Origin: Luminiphilus syltensis NOR5-1B
GTDB lineage: Bacteria; Pseudomonadota; Gammaproteobacteria; Pseudomonadales; Halieaceae
Assembly: GCF_000158175.1 (NCBI RefSeq)
Contig: NZ_DS999411.1
Location: 1,912,929-1,976,928 of the forward strand
Direction of reading: 5' to 3'
DNA length: 64,000 nucleotides
Position numbers and translations under genes: made by a program. Positions 56,017 to 64,000 of the stretch are shown here, piece after piece (the first letter of the stretch is position 1; the number at the start of each line of letters is the position of its first letter). Under the pieces are notes generated by a model. The model was not told the origin of the DNA and made no database searches. It saw nothing but the letters and a program-made list of their open reading frames with translations.

Positions 56017-56844
56017 ATGCAGCCCTACGGAGAAGTGGTCCAGCTGACACCGCTGGTGCGTCGGATCGTAGCGCCAAACCCAGGGCCAATGACCGGCCCC
56101 GGCACCAATACCTATCTTGTGGGTAGCAGAGACGTGGCGGTTATCGATCCTGGCCCCGCGATCCCCGAGCATATCGCAGCGATCGAAGCGGCCGTGGGCG
56201 ATCACCTGCGCTGGATTGTGTGCACGCACACCCACCCCGACCACTCCCCGGGCGCGGCGGTACTCGCCAAGCATACCGGGGCGGCACTGGTGGGCTCGCT
56301 GACCGAAGATGATCAGCATCAGGATCTGACCTTTCACCCGGATTGGGCAATCGACCACGACAGCACGATTGAAGCCGAGGATTGGTCGCTGACGGCGATT
56401 CACACCCCGGGGCATGTCGACAACCATTTTTGCTACCTGCTTGATCAGGAGGGGATTGTCTTCGCTGGCGATCACATCATGAATGGGTCCACGGTGGTCA
56501 TCGTACCCCCCGGCGGTGACATGAAAGCCTACATTCAGTCGCTGGAGCGACTGCTGGATTACGATGTACGCCGGATCGCTCCAGGCCATGGAGAATTAAT
56601 CGAGGACTGCCGTGCCGAGGTGGCCAAGCTGGTTCGGCATCGGCTGATGCGCGAAGCAAAGGTGTTTGCGGCGCTCGACGGATTGAGTCCCTGTTCCGTC
56701 GATGACCTGGTTCCTGTCGTCTACGACGATACCGACCCCTCGCTCTACCAATGGGCAGCGCTGTCGCTGCGCGCACACCTCATCAAGCTCGAAAAGGACG
56801 GCCGTGCCCTTGATAAAGCCGGTGTCTGGCACGCGCTGGTCTGA
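56017..56844 (+). CDS. Metallo-beta-lactamase-fold hydrolase (LACTB2-like)
   Basis: 275 residues starting immediately after the fabV TGA. Zinc motif HTHPDHSPGA with the THxHxDH plan, HTPGHVDNHFCYLL, FAGDHIMNGSTVVI and the C-terminal LERLLDYDVRRIAPGHGELI, plus a small winged-helix-like tail. N-terminal NPGPMTGPGTNTYLVG is typical of LACTB2-type endoribonuclease/hydrolase proteins. Substrate unknown. Tight coupling to fabV suggests joint expression. Confidence 0.88.
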   Translation: MQPYGEVVQLTPLVRRIVAPNPGPMTGPGTNTYLVGSRDVAVIDPGPAIPEHIAAIEAAVGDHLRWIVCTHTHPDHSPGAAVLAKHTGAALVGSLTEDDQHQDLTFHPDWAIDHDSTIEAEDWSLTAIHTPGHVDNHFCYLLDQEGIVFAGDHIMNGSTVVIVPPGGDMKAYIQSLERLLDYDVRRIAPGHGELIEDCRAEVAKLVRHRLMREAKVFAALDGLSPCSVDDLVPVVYDDTDPSLYQWAALSLRAHLIKLEKDGRALDKAGVWHALV

Positions 56845-56985
56845 ATGAAAGGCGTCGTCTGGCGGCCCTCGTAATGGTAGTATTTCTTTAGTTTTCGCGG
56901 GATTAGATCGGTGCGTTCAGTCGTTATCTAAGACGGGCAGCGCTGTGGTCCAGCCACACCTTCCCAAATCGAGCGGAGTTTTAGT

Positions 56986-58728
56986 ATGCGGAAAATCGGC
57001 GAGATCCTGATCGATGCGGGCAAGGTATCGGAGCGGGATATTGAGCGCGCCCTGCTTGCCCAGCGCGAAATGGGCGACAGGATAGGCCAGGTTCTGGTCA
57101 AGCTCGGCCTGGTATCCGAGCTCGATATGGCACAGGCCCTGTCCGAACAGCTTGAGATCCCGTTGCTGCTCGCCGGTGATTACCCCGAGGCGCCAGTGGA
57201 GCTCGCGGATGTATCCCCCGACTTTCTGATCAGCAATCAGGTCGTGCCCGTGTCCGCCGCAGAGCATGCCCTGGTTTTTGCCGCCACCGCACCCCAGGAT
57301 CCGTTTATCAAGAAGGCGCTGGCGATGGCCACGGGTAAGTCGATCGAGGTGGTGTTTGGGCTGGAAACCGATATTGCCAAAGCGCTCGAGGCGCGCCTGG
57401 CTGAGAACGACGACGGTGAAGAAGACGAGTTTGGGGACCGATTTGCCGGGCAGAGCGACGACGAATTCATCGAGCACCTGAAGGATCTGGCCAGCGAGGC
57501 CCCTGTAATCCGGCTGGTTAATCAGTTAATACACCGAGCGGTCGATCTGTCCGCCTCAGACATCCATATCGAACCCTTCGATGAGGGTCTGCAGCTGCGC
57601 TACCGGGTGGATGGTGTGCTTCAGGACCAGCCCGATGCGCCCCAGGCCGATCTCGCTCCGGCGATCGCATCGCGTATAAAGCTCCTGTCGGGGATGAATA
57701 TTGCCGAACGTCGTTTACCCCAGGACGGACGCATCATGACGCGGGTCAAGGGCCATGAACTCGATCTTCGTGTTTCCACGATTCCCACGGTTCACGGCGA
57801 AAGTATTGTCATGCGCGTACTCGATCGCGAAAGCATTCGCTTGAGTCTCAGCGACATGGGTTTTTCCGAGGATACGCTGGAGCGCTACCGATCGTTGCTC
57901 GCGCGTCCCCACGGCGTGTTGCTGGTGACCGGACCGACCGGTTCGGGTAAGACCACCACGCTGTACGCCTCATTGGCCTCCCTCGACGCCGAAACGGTAA
58001 AAATCATCACGGTTGAGGATCCCGTGGAGTACCAGCTTCAGGGCGTTAACCAGATTCAGGTGCAATCGCAAATCGAGCTGACCTTTGCCCGGGCGTTGCG
58101 GGCCATTTTGCGCCAGGATCCGGACATCATCATGATCGGTGAGATGCGCGATACCGAGACCGCGCAAATTGGCGTCCAGTCAGCGCTTACAGGTCACCTG
58201 GTGTTATCAACATTGCATACCAACACAGCGTCGGGTGCCATAACCCGCCTCGAGGATATGGGCGTTGAGCGCTACCTGATCACGTCGTCGGTGAATGGAG
58301 TGCTGGCGCAGCGCCTGGTGCGAACCTTGTGTTCAAGCTGTAAAGAGCCGGTTGCGCTTACCGATACCGCCATCCAGCAATACGGGCTTCGCCGCTTCCT
58401 CAAAGAAGGGCAGCGCGAGGTGTTCCAGGCACAGGGTTGCGGCCACTGTGGGCACACCGGGTATATCGGGCGGACGTCGATCCATGAACTGTTCCTGCTC
58501 GACGAAGAAATGCACCGGGTGATCATGACCGGTGCGGATGCAACCACGCTGCACAGCGCGGCCCGCAAGCAGGGCATGATTACGCTGTATGAGGATGGTT
58601 TGCGCAAAGTGGTTGCGGGCCAGACCTCCCTCGAGGAAGTCATGCGGGTCACACAAGACCAGAGTGCCGACGAGGAAATGCCCGCGCTCACCGCGGTGGA
58701 TCGCAGCCACGAGACGGCGCTGGCCTGA
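56986..58728 (+). CDS. gspE: Type II secretion ATPase GspE
   Basis: 580 residues. N-terminal GspE_N/MshE_N-like domain (1-150) ending in an acidic linker, then the ATPase core with Walker A GPTGSGKT at 316-323, an Asp box (VKIITVEDPVEYQLQGVNQI), Walker B (DPDIIMIGEMRDTETA), His box (GHLVLSTLHTNTASGA) and the tetracysteine zinc region CSSC..CGHC. Powers assembly of the pseudopilus for protein export through the outer membrane. A GGAG site precedes the ATG. First gene of the gspE-F-G-H-I-J-K-L-M operon; gspC and gspD are not in view. Confidence 0.96.
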   Translation: MRKIGEILIDAGKVSERDIERALLAQREMGDRIGQVLVKLGLVSELDMAQALSEQLEIPLLLAGDYPEAPVELADVSPDFLISNQVVPVSAAEHALVFAATAPQDPFIKKALAMATGKSIEVVFGLETDIAKALEARLAENDDGEEDEFGDRFAGQSDDEFIEHLKDLASEAPVIRLVNQLIHRAVDLSASDIHIEPFDEGLQLRYRVDGVLQDQPDAPQADLAPAIASRIKLLSGMNIAERRLPQDGRIMTRVKGHELDLRVSTIPTVHGESIVMRVLDRESIRLSLSDMGFSEDTLERYRSLLARPHGVLLVTGPTGSGKTTTLYASLASLDAETVKIITVEDPVEYQLQGVNQIQVQSQIELTFARALRAILRQDPDIIMIGEMRDTETAQIGVQSALTGHLVLSTLHTNTASGAITRLEDMGVERYLITSSVNGVLAQRLVRTLCSSCKEPVALTDTAIQQYGLRRFLKEGQREVFQAQGCGHCGHTGYIGRTSIHELFLLDEEMHRVIMTGADATTLHSAARKQGMITLYEDGLRKVVAGQTSLEEVMRVTQDQSADEEMPALTAVDRSHETALA

Positions 58729-59921
58729 TGCCCGCGTTTTCCTACAGGGCGGTTGGCCGCGACGGTAAATCGGTTCAGGGGACTATCGAAGCCGATGCCC
58801 TCGATGCCGCATCTCGCGCTCTGCGTGCGAAGGGGCTCACGCCCCTTAACGTTGAAAGCGGGGCCCGCATTGTTGACAGCGAGCGTCCGCCCAGCCGCCA
58901 GGAAATCCTGTCGATGACTTCAGAGCTGTCGACGCTGCTTCGCGCGGGACTCTCCCTCGATCGCGCGCTCAAGGTCCTTATCGACATGGACGGTCAGCCG
59001 AGAATGCGTGCGGTAATCAGCGAGGTCTTGAAGTCGGTGAAGGGCGGCAAGGCCTTATCTATTGCGTTGCAGCCCTTCGAGGCGTCCTTTGGCACTTTTT
59101 ATCTCAGTATGGTGCGTGCCGGTGAGGCGAGTGGTCAGCTGTCTTCGGTGCTTGATCGTCTGGTCGAGCATCTGGAAAGCGCCAAAACTACCCGGGACTC
59201 GGTGATTTCTGCGCTGATCTATCCGGCGATACTGTTGGTCGTGGCGGTTATTTCTATTGTTGTCATGCTGGGCTTCGTGGTACCGCAGTTTGAGACTTTA
59301 TTTGCCGACATGGGTGACGCGCTACCCCCCATGACCAAAGCGGTGGTGGGCGCGGCTGAATTTATCAAGGCCTGGGGTTTCGCGCTGCTGATCGTTATCG
59401 CTATTGCCGGTGTGTTGTTCCAGCGCTGGGCGAAAAGTCCGGAAGGGAAAGCGGCGCTGGATCGTCGACTGCTGAGTCTGCCCGTGGCGGGGGGTATCGC
59501 CTTTGAGTACGAGATGGCCAAGTTTGCGCGCACGGTCGGGACATTGCTGGGTAACGGCGTGTCCCTATTGAAGGCTATTCAGATCGCTATCGATACCGTG
59601 GGCAGTGTGCCGTTGAAGGAGGCCCTGCAGGTGCTGCCACCGGCGGTAAAATCGGGTAGGCGCATGTCGGTAGCGCTTGAGGAGACCGAGATGTTCACTC
59701 CTATGGTGATTCAGATGACTCGAGTGGGCGAGGAGTCGGGCAGTCTCGATGGCATGATGCTGGAGTTGGCCAAAGTTTTCGAAGAGCATGTCGCTTCGGG
59801 CATCAAGCGCTTGCTGACATTGCTCGAGCCCGTGCTGATCCTGACCATGGGTTTCATTATTGCGCTCATCATTATCTCGATTCTGATGGGTATTCTTTCT
59901 GTCAACGACCTCGCGCTGTGA
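58728..59921 (+). CDS. gspF: Type II secretion inner membrane platform protein GspF
   Basis: 397 residues with the GspF/PilC plan: N-terminal PAFSYRAVGRDGKSVQGTIE, two repeated cytoplasmic domains (LSTLLRAGLSLDRALKVLID and FARTVGTLLGNGVSLLKAIQ) and membrane segments near 170-190, 215-235 and 370-395. Starts on the last base of the gspE stop (TGATG). Confidence 0.95.
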   Translation: MPAFSYRAVGRDGKSVQGTIEADALDAASRALRAKGLTPLNVESGARIVDSERPPSRQEILSMTSELSTLLRAGLSLDRALKVLIDMDGQPRMRAVISEVLKSVKGGKALSIALQPFEASFGTFYLSMVRAGEASGQLSSVLDRLVEHLESAKTTRDSVISALIYPAILLVVAVISIVVMLGFVVPQFETLFADMGDALPPMTKAVVGAAEFIKAWGFALLIVIAIAGVLFQRWAKSPEGKAALDRRLLSLPVAGGIAFEYEMAKFARTVGTLLGNGVSLLKAIQIAIDTVGSVPLKEALQVLPPAVKSGRRMSVALEETEMFTPMVIQMTRVGEESGSLDGMMLELAKVFEEHVASGIKRLLTLLEPVLILTMGFIIALIIISILMGILSVNDLAL

Positions 59922-59961
59922 TCGGGCGGGTTACCACACAATGGATTACGGGAGTAAAACG

Positions 59962-60399
59962 ATGATGGCATTGACCACGAGACAGCGACGGCACAGTAGA
60001 GGGTTTACGCTGATGGAGCTGCTGGTGGTGCTGGCGATTCTCGGGCTGCTGGTCAGTCTTGTGGGACCACAGGTGCTCAATCAACTGGGTGGCGCCAAAA
60101 CCAAAACCGCCAAAATACAAATAAAGGATCTCGAGCAGGCCCTTGAAATGTACAAGCTGGACGTGGGGCGTTACCCCTCCACCGAGAATGGGCTGAGCAG
60201 CCTGGTCAGCAAGCCCGGGGACGCCACCGGTTGGAATGGCCCTTATCTTAAGGGCGGCAAGGTTCCGCTCGATCCCTGGAACCGCGAGTACACCTACAAA
60301 TACCCGGGTCAAAAGGCGGAGATCGATATCTTCAGCTATGGCCAGAATGGTGTGCCCGGTGGCGACGGTGAAGATGCCGACGTCAATAACTGGGATTAG
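59962..60399 (+). CDS. gspG: Type II secretion major pseudopilin GspG
   Basis: ATG 59962 behind a GGGAG site gives 145 residues; an ATG 21 bases earlier is possible. Prepilin site RG-FTLMELLVVLAILGLLVSL with Glu at position 5 of the mature protein, then the conserved VGPQVLNQLGGAKTKTAKIQ, LEMYKLDVGRYPSTENGLSS and DPWNREYTYKYPG. The C-terminal DGEDADVNNWD carries the calcium-binding aspartates. All typical of GspG. Confidence 0.96.
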   Translation: MMALTTRQRRHSRGFTLMELLVVLAILGLLVSLVGPQVLNQLGGAKTKTAKIQIKDLEQALEMYKLDVGRYPSTENGLSSLVSKPGDATGWNGPYLKGGKVPLDPWNREYTYKYPGQKAEIDIFSYGQNGVPGGDGEDADVNNWD

Positions 60400-60430
60400 G
60401 CGCTGAGCCTGGTTGCAACTGGATTGCCTG

Positions 60431-60922
60431 ATGCACTTTTCACCCCCACAAAGCGCGTTAACCCGCCGGCCTCAAGGCGGTCCTGACGGGTTCACCCTCA
60501 TCGAGGTGGTGGCCGCAATCACTATTGTCGGTCTTGTGATGGCGGTGGCCGTGCCCCAGTCGATCAAGTTTTACGAGTCGATGCAGTTCAGGAGTTCGGT
60601 GCGCGAGACGATTACGCTGCTCAAATCGGCTCGTCACGCGGCTATTGCACAGGGCGTTGCCCAGGATGTGGTTGTGGAGCCCAACGCCAAAACCGTGCGC
60701 TTCGGGAAGCGGACCGCTCAGTTTGAACGCGAGGTCCAGCTGAGCGTGAATTCGGCGGCAGAGCTGAATACCGATGCCGCGGGGGTGATCCGTTTTTACC
60801 CCGATGGCGGCGCCAGTGGCGGCGGTGTGGATATTCGAAGAGAAAACGGCGTCGTGATATCGATTGCCGTTGACTGGCTGATTGGTCGAGTGCGATTGGT
60901 GAGTGCCGATGCCGCGGCGTGA
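60431..60922 (+). CDS. gspH: Type II secretion minor pseudopilin GspH
   Basis: ATG 60431, 163 residues (a TTG 18 bases earlier is possible). A Pro/Arg-rich leader precedes G-FTLIEVVAAITIVGLVMAVA with Glu5. The remainder is a low-similarity beta domain, as in GspH. The start is uncertain because no Shine-Dalgarno is clear. The 3' end overlaps gspI by 20 bases. Confidence 0.85.
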   Translation: MHFSPPQSALTRRPQGGPDGFTLIEVVAAITIVGLVMAVAVPQSIKFYESMQFRSSVRETITLLKSARHAAIAQGVAQDVVVEPNAKTVRFGKRTAQFEREVQLSVNSAAELNTDAAGVIRFYPDGGASGGGVDIRRENGVVISIAVDWLIGRVRLVSADAAA

Positions 60923-61301
60923 GCGTGGATTCTCTCTCCTCGAGATGATGGTGGCGATTGCCATCCTCGGCATCGCGCTGGGCGGGCTTTACGAAGCGGC
61001 CGGTGGCGCCACGCGCAACGTCCGTGCCGATGAGCGCTATGCTTATGCGGTGGAACTGGCGCGATCGGTGCTCGCCGAGCACGGACAGATTCCTGTGGAG
61101 GGTGTAGACAAGGCGGGTGAGACCGAGGGCGGGTTCCTCTGGCAGGTGGCCTCCCGGCCCGCTTCGATCGATCGCGGTGGGCTTCGCGAGGGCACGTTGC
61201 AGGAGATTGAAGTGACGGTGGCCTGGGCCGATGGCTATCGCGACCGCCGGGTGCGCCTGCAATCGGTGGTCGAGGGTTATGTGCCCCGAGGGCGGTTCTG
61301 A
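60903..61301 (+). CDS. gspI: Type II secretion minor pseudopilin GspI
   Basis: About 130 residues from GTG 60903 or ATG 60909. Prepilin motif RG-FSLLEMMVAIAILGIALGGL with Glu5 at the N-terminus, then ATRNVRADERYAYAVELARS and a VTVAWADGYRDRRVRLQS stretch, as in GspI. Its TGA shares bases with the next ATG. Confidence 0.88.
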   Translation: MPMPRRERGFSLLEMMVAIAILGIALGGLYEAAGGATRNVRADERYAYAVELARSVLAEHGQIPVEGVDKAGETEGGFLWQVASRPASIDRGGLREGTLQEIEVTVAWADGYRDRRVRLQSVVEGYVPRGRF

Positions 61302-61930
61302 TGCATCGTGCTAAAGGTTCCCTGGGCGCTGGCATACAGCAAGGATTTACGCTCGTCGAGGTGGTCGTGGCGCTGGCGGTGTTGTCGCTGGTCATGCTGA
61401 CCACGGTGACGGGGTTTCGCACACTGGGTAATACCGCCGGTACGCTGAATACCATGACCGATCGTATCGACGAGATGCGCAGTGTCAGCTCCTTTCTGCG
61501 CGATGCCATGGAAAATTCGGTGGTGGGCGGTGAGAGCGGTGGCAGCAGTGGGCTCACGGTAGGCGGGTATCAAACCCAAACCCCGGTTGCTTTTTTCCGC
61601 GTTCGTGACGAAGCGGTGGAGTGGCGCTCAAAGGTGCTTTTTGGCGAGGCCTATGGCGGCAGCTACTTTTTACGGCTGGCGCAAAAGGATGATGAGTTGG
61701 TGTTGCAATGGCAGGAACCCGAGGGGAATTTGGAACCCGACGACTGGTCAGAATCCCCCTCACGCACGGTATTGAGCGGAGTCGATACCTTCGAGATTGC
61801 ACATCGGTCACAGCCCGAGGCGGATTGGCTGGTTAATGAACCTACCGACGAGGCTCCCAGTATGGTGCGGCTGGTGATCGCGGCCGGTGGTAAGTTCTGG
61901 CCCGACCTGATTATGCGGGTTCAGCGATGA
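61301..61930 (+). CDS. gspJ: Type II secretion minor pseudopilin GspJ
   Basis: 209 residues starting on the gspI stop (TGATG). Prepilin motif QQG-FTLVEVVVALAVLSLVMLT with Glu5, then a longer beta-rich domain ending in VRLVIAAGGKFWPDLIMRVQ, the position and size of GspJ. ATGA overlap with gspK. Confidence 0.88.
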   Translation: MHRAKGSLGAGIQQGFTLVEVVVALAVLSLVMLTTVTGFRTLGNTAGTLNTMTDRIDEMRSVSSFLRDAMENSVVGGESGGSSGLTVGGYQTQTPVAFFRVRDEAVEWRSKVLFGEAYGGSYFLRLAQKDDELVLQWQEPEGNLEPDDWSESPSRTVLSGVDTFEIAHRSQPEADWLVNEPTDEAPSMVRLVIAAGGKFWPDLIMRVQR

Positions 61931-62730
61931 GAGGCAGTGTTTCTTCAACCCAGCGCGGTGTCGCACTCGCGGTCGTTGTCTGGTTTATCGCGGGAATGTC
62001 GCTTTTGGTAGCCGGTATTGTTGCTGAGGCGCGTGTCGATTCACGGATGGCGCAATTGCATTATTTTCGGGCACAGGCCACTGCCGCCGGTGATGGCGCC
62101 ATCAGTCTGGCGCTGGCGGACCGGTTCGCCAATGAGCGTTCAGGTCAGGAGAGTGGATCGCGCATCAGCCGACAGCGGATTGGCGACTACTCGGTTGAGG
62201 TGCGATTGCTGCCGGCCACTTTTCTGGTCAATGTGAGCAAGGCGAAGTTGCGTGACCTGGAGCAGCTGTTCAGCGGCGTTTCGCTGCCGGAAACCGCGCC
62301 GTCGCCGAGGGCGCTGGCCACCGCCGTGGTACGCTATCGCGATGGCGCAAGCGGTCGTGGTGCCCACTCACTTTTTGGTTTGGAGGATCTGTTGCGGGTT
62401 CCCGGTGTCGATCGCGGCGTTTACGACGCGGTGCGTGATTTTATTGTTGTCGACGACTTGCTGGGTAGCTCCGGAGGTGCCCAGACAGTCGGTGGCGACG
62501 TCATGGCCGACCTCGAAGCCGCGCTGTCTGGTGAGGGCCGTTTGCTTGACGAGCCCGGCGGTCAGCCGGCAACGGGCGCGCTGAGGATTGATGCGGTGGT
62601 CACCGTGGGCGATCAGCAGTGGCTGCGTCGTCGGTGGGTCACTCCTGACCAGTCCAGCTATTCGGTCCTGCCCTGGACCGTCCGCCGCAGCGAAGCCGCC
62701 ATTCCATTGGCCGGGCGGAGGCAGAGCTAA
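61927..62730 (+). CDS. gspK: Type II secretion minor pseudopilin GspK
   Basis: 267 residues from an ATG overlapping the gspJ stop. N-terminal QRG-VALAVVVWFIAGMSLLVAG without the Glu5 of other pseudopilins, as is normal for GspK, the tip subunit. The middle part (LLPATFLVNVSKAKLRDLEQ and the helix-turn-helix-like SLFGLEDLLRVPGVDRGVYD) fits the family. It is shorter than the usual 300-330. Confidence 0.87.
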   Translation: MRGSVSSTQRGVALAVVVWFIAGMSLLVAGIVAEARVDSRMAQLHYFRAQATAAGDGAISLALADRFANERSGQESGSRISRQRIGDYSVEVRLLPATFLVNVSKAKLRDLEQLFSGVSLPETAPSPRALATAVVRYRDGASGRGAHSLFGLEDLLRVPGVDRGVYDAVRDFIVVDDLLGSSGGAQTVGGDVMADLEAALSGEGRLLDEPGGQPATGALRIDAVVTVGDQQWLRRRWVTPDQSSYSVLPWTVRRSEAAIPLAGRRQS

Positions 62731-63737
62731 TGGCGACGAACCAATTCATGTTGTTCGGTCATGACGTCCGTGATTACGGGCGCCTGTGGCTGGCCGCCTG
62801 GCAGGATCTGTTGTTCGGCGACGATTCGCCCATACGGCGCTATCTCGACGGCCGGGTCACCCTGGAAACCGACGCCGGGGAAGAAACCTGGCAGGCCGGT
62901 CGGAAAGTGGATGTTGAAGCGGTCCCCCAGCGCGCCATCCCGCTGCCGGATTCCCTGATATTGCATCGAACACTCAGTCTGCCTTCGTCGGCAATTGCCG
63001 ATATTGCCTCTGCCGTCGCGCTGGAGGTGTCGGCCAGTTCACCGTTTGCGGTGGACGATACCGCCTACGGTTGGCGAGCGTCCCAGGACGAGCAGGGCAC
63101 ACTGTGCGTCGATCTGGTCATTGTCTCCCGGGGTGCGGTCATGAGTTTCCTGAGCCATACCCGGGATATTCATGACCCTTCGGTGCGGGAGATCTGGGCG
63201 CCGGTGGCCGACAGCTGGGTGGTGGTTGCCGGGTTCGGCGAAGACCAGCGTGAAATCGCCTACCGTGCGCGCCTGGTGAAATCGGGGCTGATGCTGTTGG
63301 CCGCCGCCCTGTTGATCGTGGCCATCGTCGCGATATCGGCGGTATTTAGCGGCTGGAAGTTGTCGCGTTTGGAGGCCGCCCAAACCGAGACCCTGCAGGA
63401 GGCCAGGGCCGCGATGGAGCTGCGCGACAGGCTTGCTGAAACCAACGCGGTCGTTTCTCAGCTCAATGCCTTGGTTGGGGCATTCCCCAACCCACACGGC
63501 GAACTGCTTAGACTCACCGAGCATGTTCCCGACACGGCCTATATCAGTCAGTTCACGCAAAATGGCCGAGAAATACGCCTTCGCGGTCGAGGCGCTGACG
63601 GCGCGGCACTCATGCAGTCGCTGATCGAGCTGCCCGCCTACGCCTCTGTCACCGCGCCACAGGCGATTCGTTCCATGGGCAACACGGGAGTGGAGCAGTT
63701 TTATCTGGATATCGAGCTTTCGGAGGGGACGCCATGA
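62730..63737 (+). CDS. gspL: Type II secretion protein GspL
   Basis: 335 residues starting on the gspK stop (TAATG). An N-terminal cytoplasmic actin-like domain of about 180 residues, a transmembrane helix near 185-207 (MLLAAALLIVAIVAISAVF), then a coiled coil and ferredoxin-like periplasmic end. It anchors GspE to the inner membrane through the cytoplasmic part. Shorter than typical GspL (380-400). Sequence similarity is low and the call rests on order and topology. Confidence 0.75.
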   Translation: MATNQFMLFGHDVRDYGRLWLAAWQDLLFGDDSPIRRYLDGRVTLETDAGEETWQAGRKVDVEAVPQRAIPLPDSLILHRTLSLPSSAIADIASAVALEVSASSPFAVDDTAYGWRASQDEQGTLCVDLVIVSRGAVMSFLSHTRDIHDPSVREIWAPVADSWVVVAGFGEDQREIAYRARLVKSGLMLLAAALLIVAIVAISAVFSGWKLSRLEAAQTETLQEARAAMELRDRLAETNAVVSQLNALVGAFPNPHGELLRLTEHVPDTAYISQFTQNGREIRLRGRGADGAALMQSLIELPAYASVTAPQAIRSMGNTGVEQFYLDIELSEGTP

Positions 63738-64000
63738 AAGCCTGGCTGCGTAACCACCGTCGCTCTGCACTGTTCGTAGGGGCAACCCTGGTGCTTCCCC
63801 TCTATCTGTTTTTTTCGCTGGTAGGTTCGCTGGTTTCCGTGGGCGGTGATTATCGGGATCAAATCGATGCCATTGAACCCCGGCTGGCGCGCATGCGCGG
63901 GCTCATCGAGTTCGAGTCGGCACTGCAGGCCGAACTGGACTCGGTGGGTGGCCAGGTCGCTGATCAGATCTACCCCTCGGGTAGCGGGTCGGAGACGGTG
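63734..64000 (+). CDS. gspM: Type II secretion protein GspM, N-terminal part (cut by window end)
   Basis: An ATG at 63734 overlaps the gspL stop (ATGA) and an open frame of 89 codons runs to the window end. The start is KAWLRNHRRSALFVG, then one transmembrane segment near residues 13-34 and a coiled-coil-forming region (a Leu/Glu-rich stretch with ARMRGLIEFESAL). That is the layout of GspM/PilO-like proteins, which pair with GspL. Its position after gspL in the operon supports this. Confidence 0.75.
   Translation, partial: MKAWLRNHRRSALFVGATLVLPLYLFFSLVGSLVSVGGDYRDQIDAIEPRLARMRGLIEFESALQAELDSVGGQVADQIYPSGSGSETV

Overview
The window comes from a gammaproteobacterium, most likely a marine, aerobic heterotroph near the Cellvibrionales/OM60-NOR5 (Halieaceae-like) group. 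The phylum-level call rests on gene order that also occurs in pseudomonads (smpB, ratA-rnfH, bamE, fur, recN, then grpE-dnaK-dnaJ-dapB), a homodimeric aceE/aceF, and an Entner-Doudoroff operon under HexR. The finer placement is an inference. Coding density is high, start/stop overlaps are frequent, and I see no tRNA, rRNA, insertion sequence or CRISPR. No gene-free stretch exceeds 300 bases. The longest gaps are 7552-7838, 14073-14327 and 47698-47929, and each is described where it holds something.

Layout. 1-980: end of an ECF sigma gene, a membrane anti-sigma-like protein and a periplasmic sensor-like protein. 1011-7551: smpB, an SLC6-type transporter, ratA, rnfH, bamE, fur, recN, hrcA. 7750-14072: grpE-dnaK-dnaJ behind sigma-32-type promoters, then dapB, a CnoX/YbbN-like chaperedoxin, and a nucleoside deaminase whose N-terminus lies in a different reading frame. 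14328-23560: lipid-catabolism block (two acyl-CoA dehydrogenases, SDR, aceK, two histidine phosphatases, tesB, a double TetR regulator, enoyl-CoA hydratase).

23581-32546 is the most unusual part. Four co-directional minus-strand genes encode a REC-GGDEF-EAL protein, a secreted subtilase, a small secreted protein ending in four near-identical 13-residue repeats, and a large hybrid histidine kinase with a predicted periplasmic beta-propeller. The arrangement resembles a peptide-pheromone circuit: precursor with tandem copies, subtilisin-type processing protease, surface sensor kinase, and a c-di-GMP output protein carrying a receiver domain. This reading is inferred from architecture and proximity; nothing in the sequence proves processing or signalling.

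32704-39649: nadA, bepA, a TusA-like protein, a PerM/AI-2E family permease and a pitrilysin-like lipoprotein protease. 39834-54597 is central carbon metabolism: aceE-aceF, then hexR-ppc on the minus strand, divergent gap, and the minus-strand operon edd-glk-eda-zwf-pgl. A HexR-type palindrome overlaps the likely edd start site, and a second palindrome type is shared by the edd and gap control regions. 54823-56844: fabV and a metallo-beta-lactamase-fold hydrolase. 56986-64000: a type II secretion operon gspE-F-G-H-I-J-K-L-M, cut off inside gspM by the window end.
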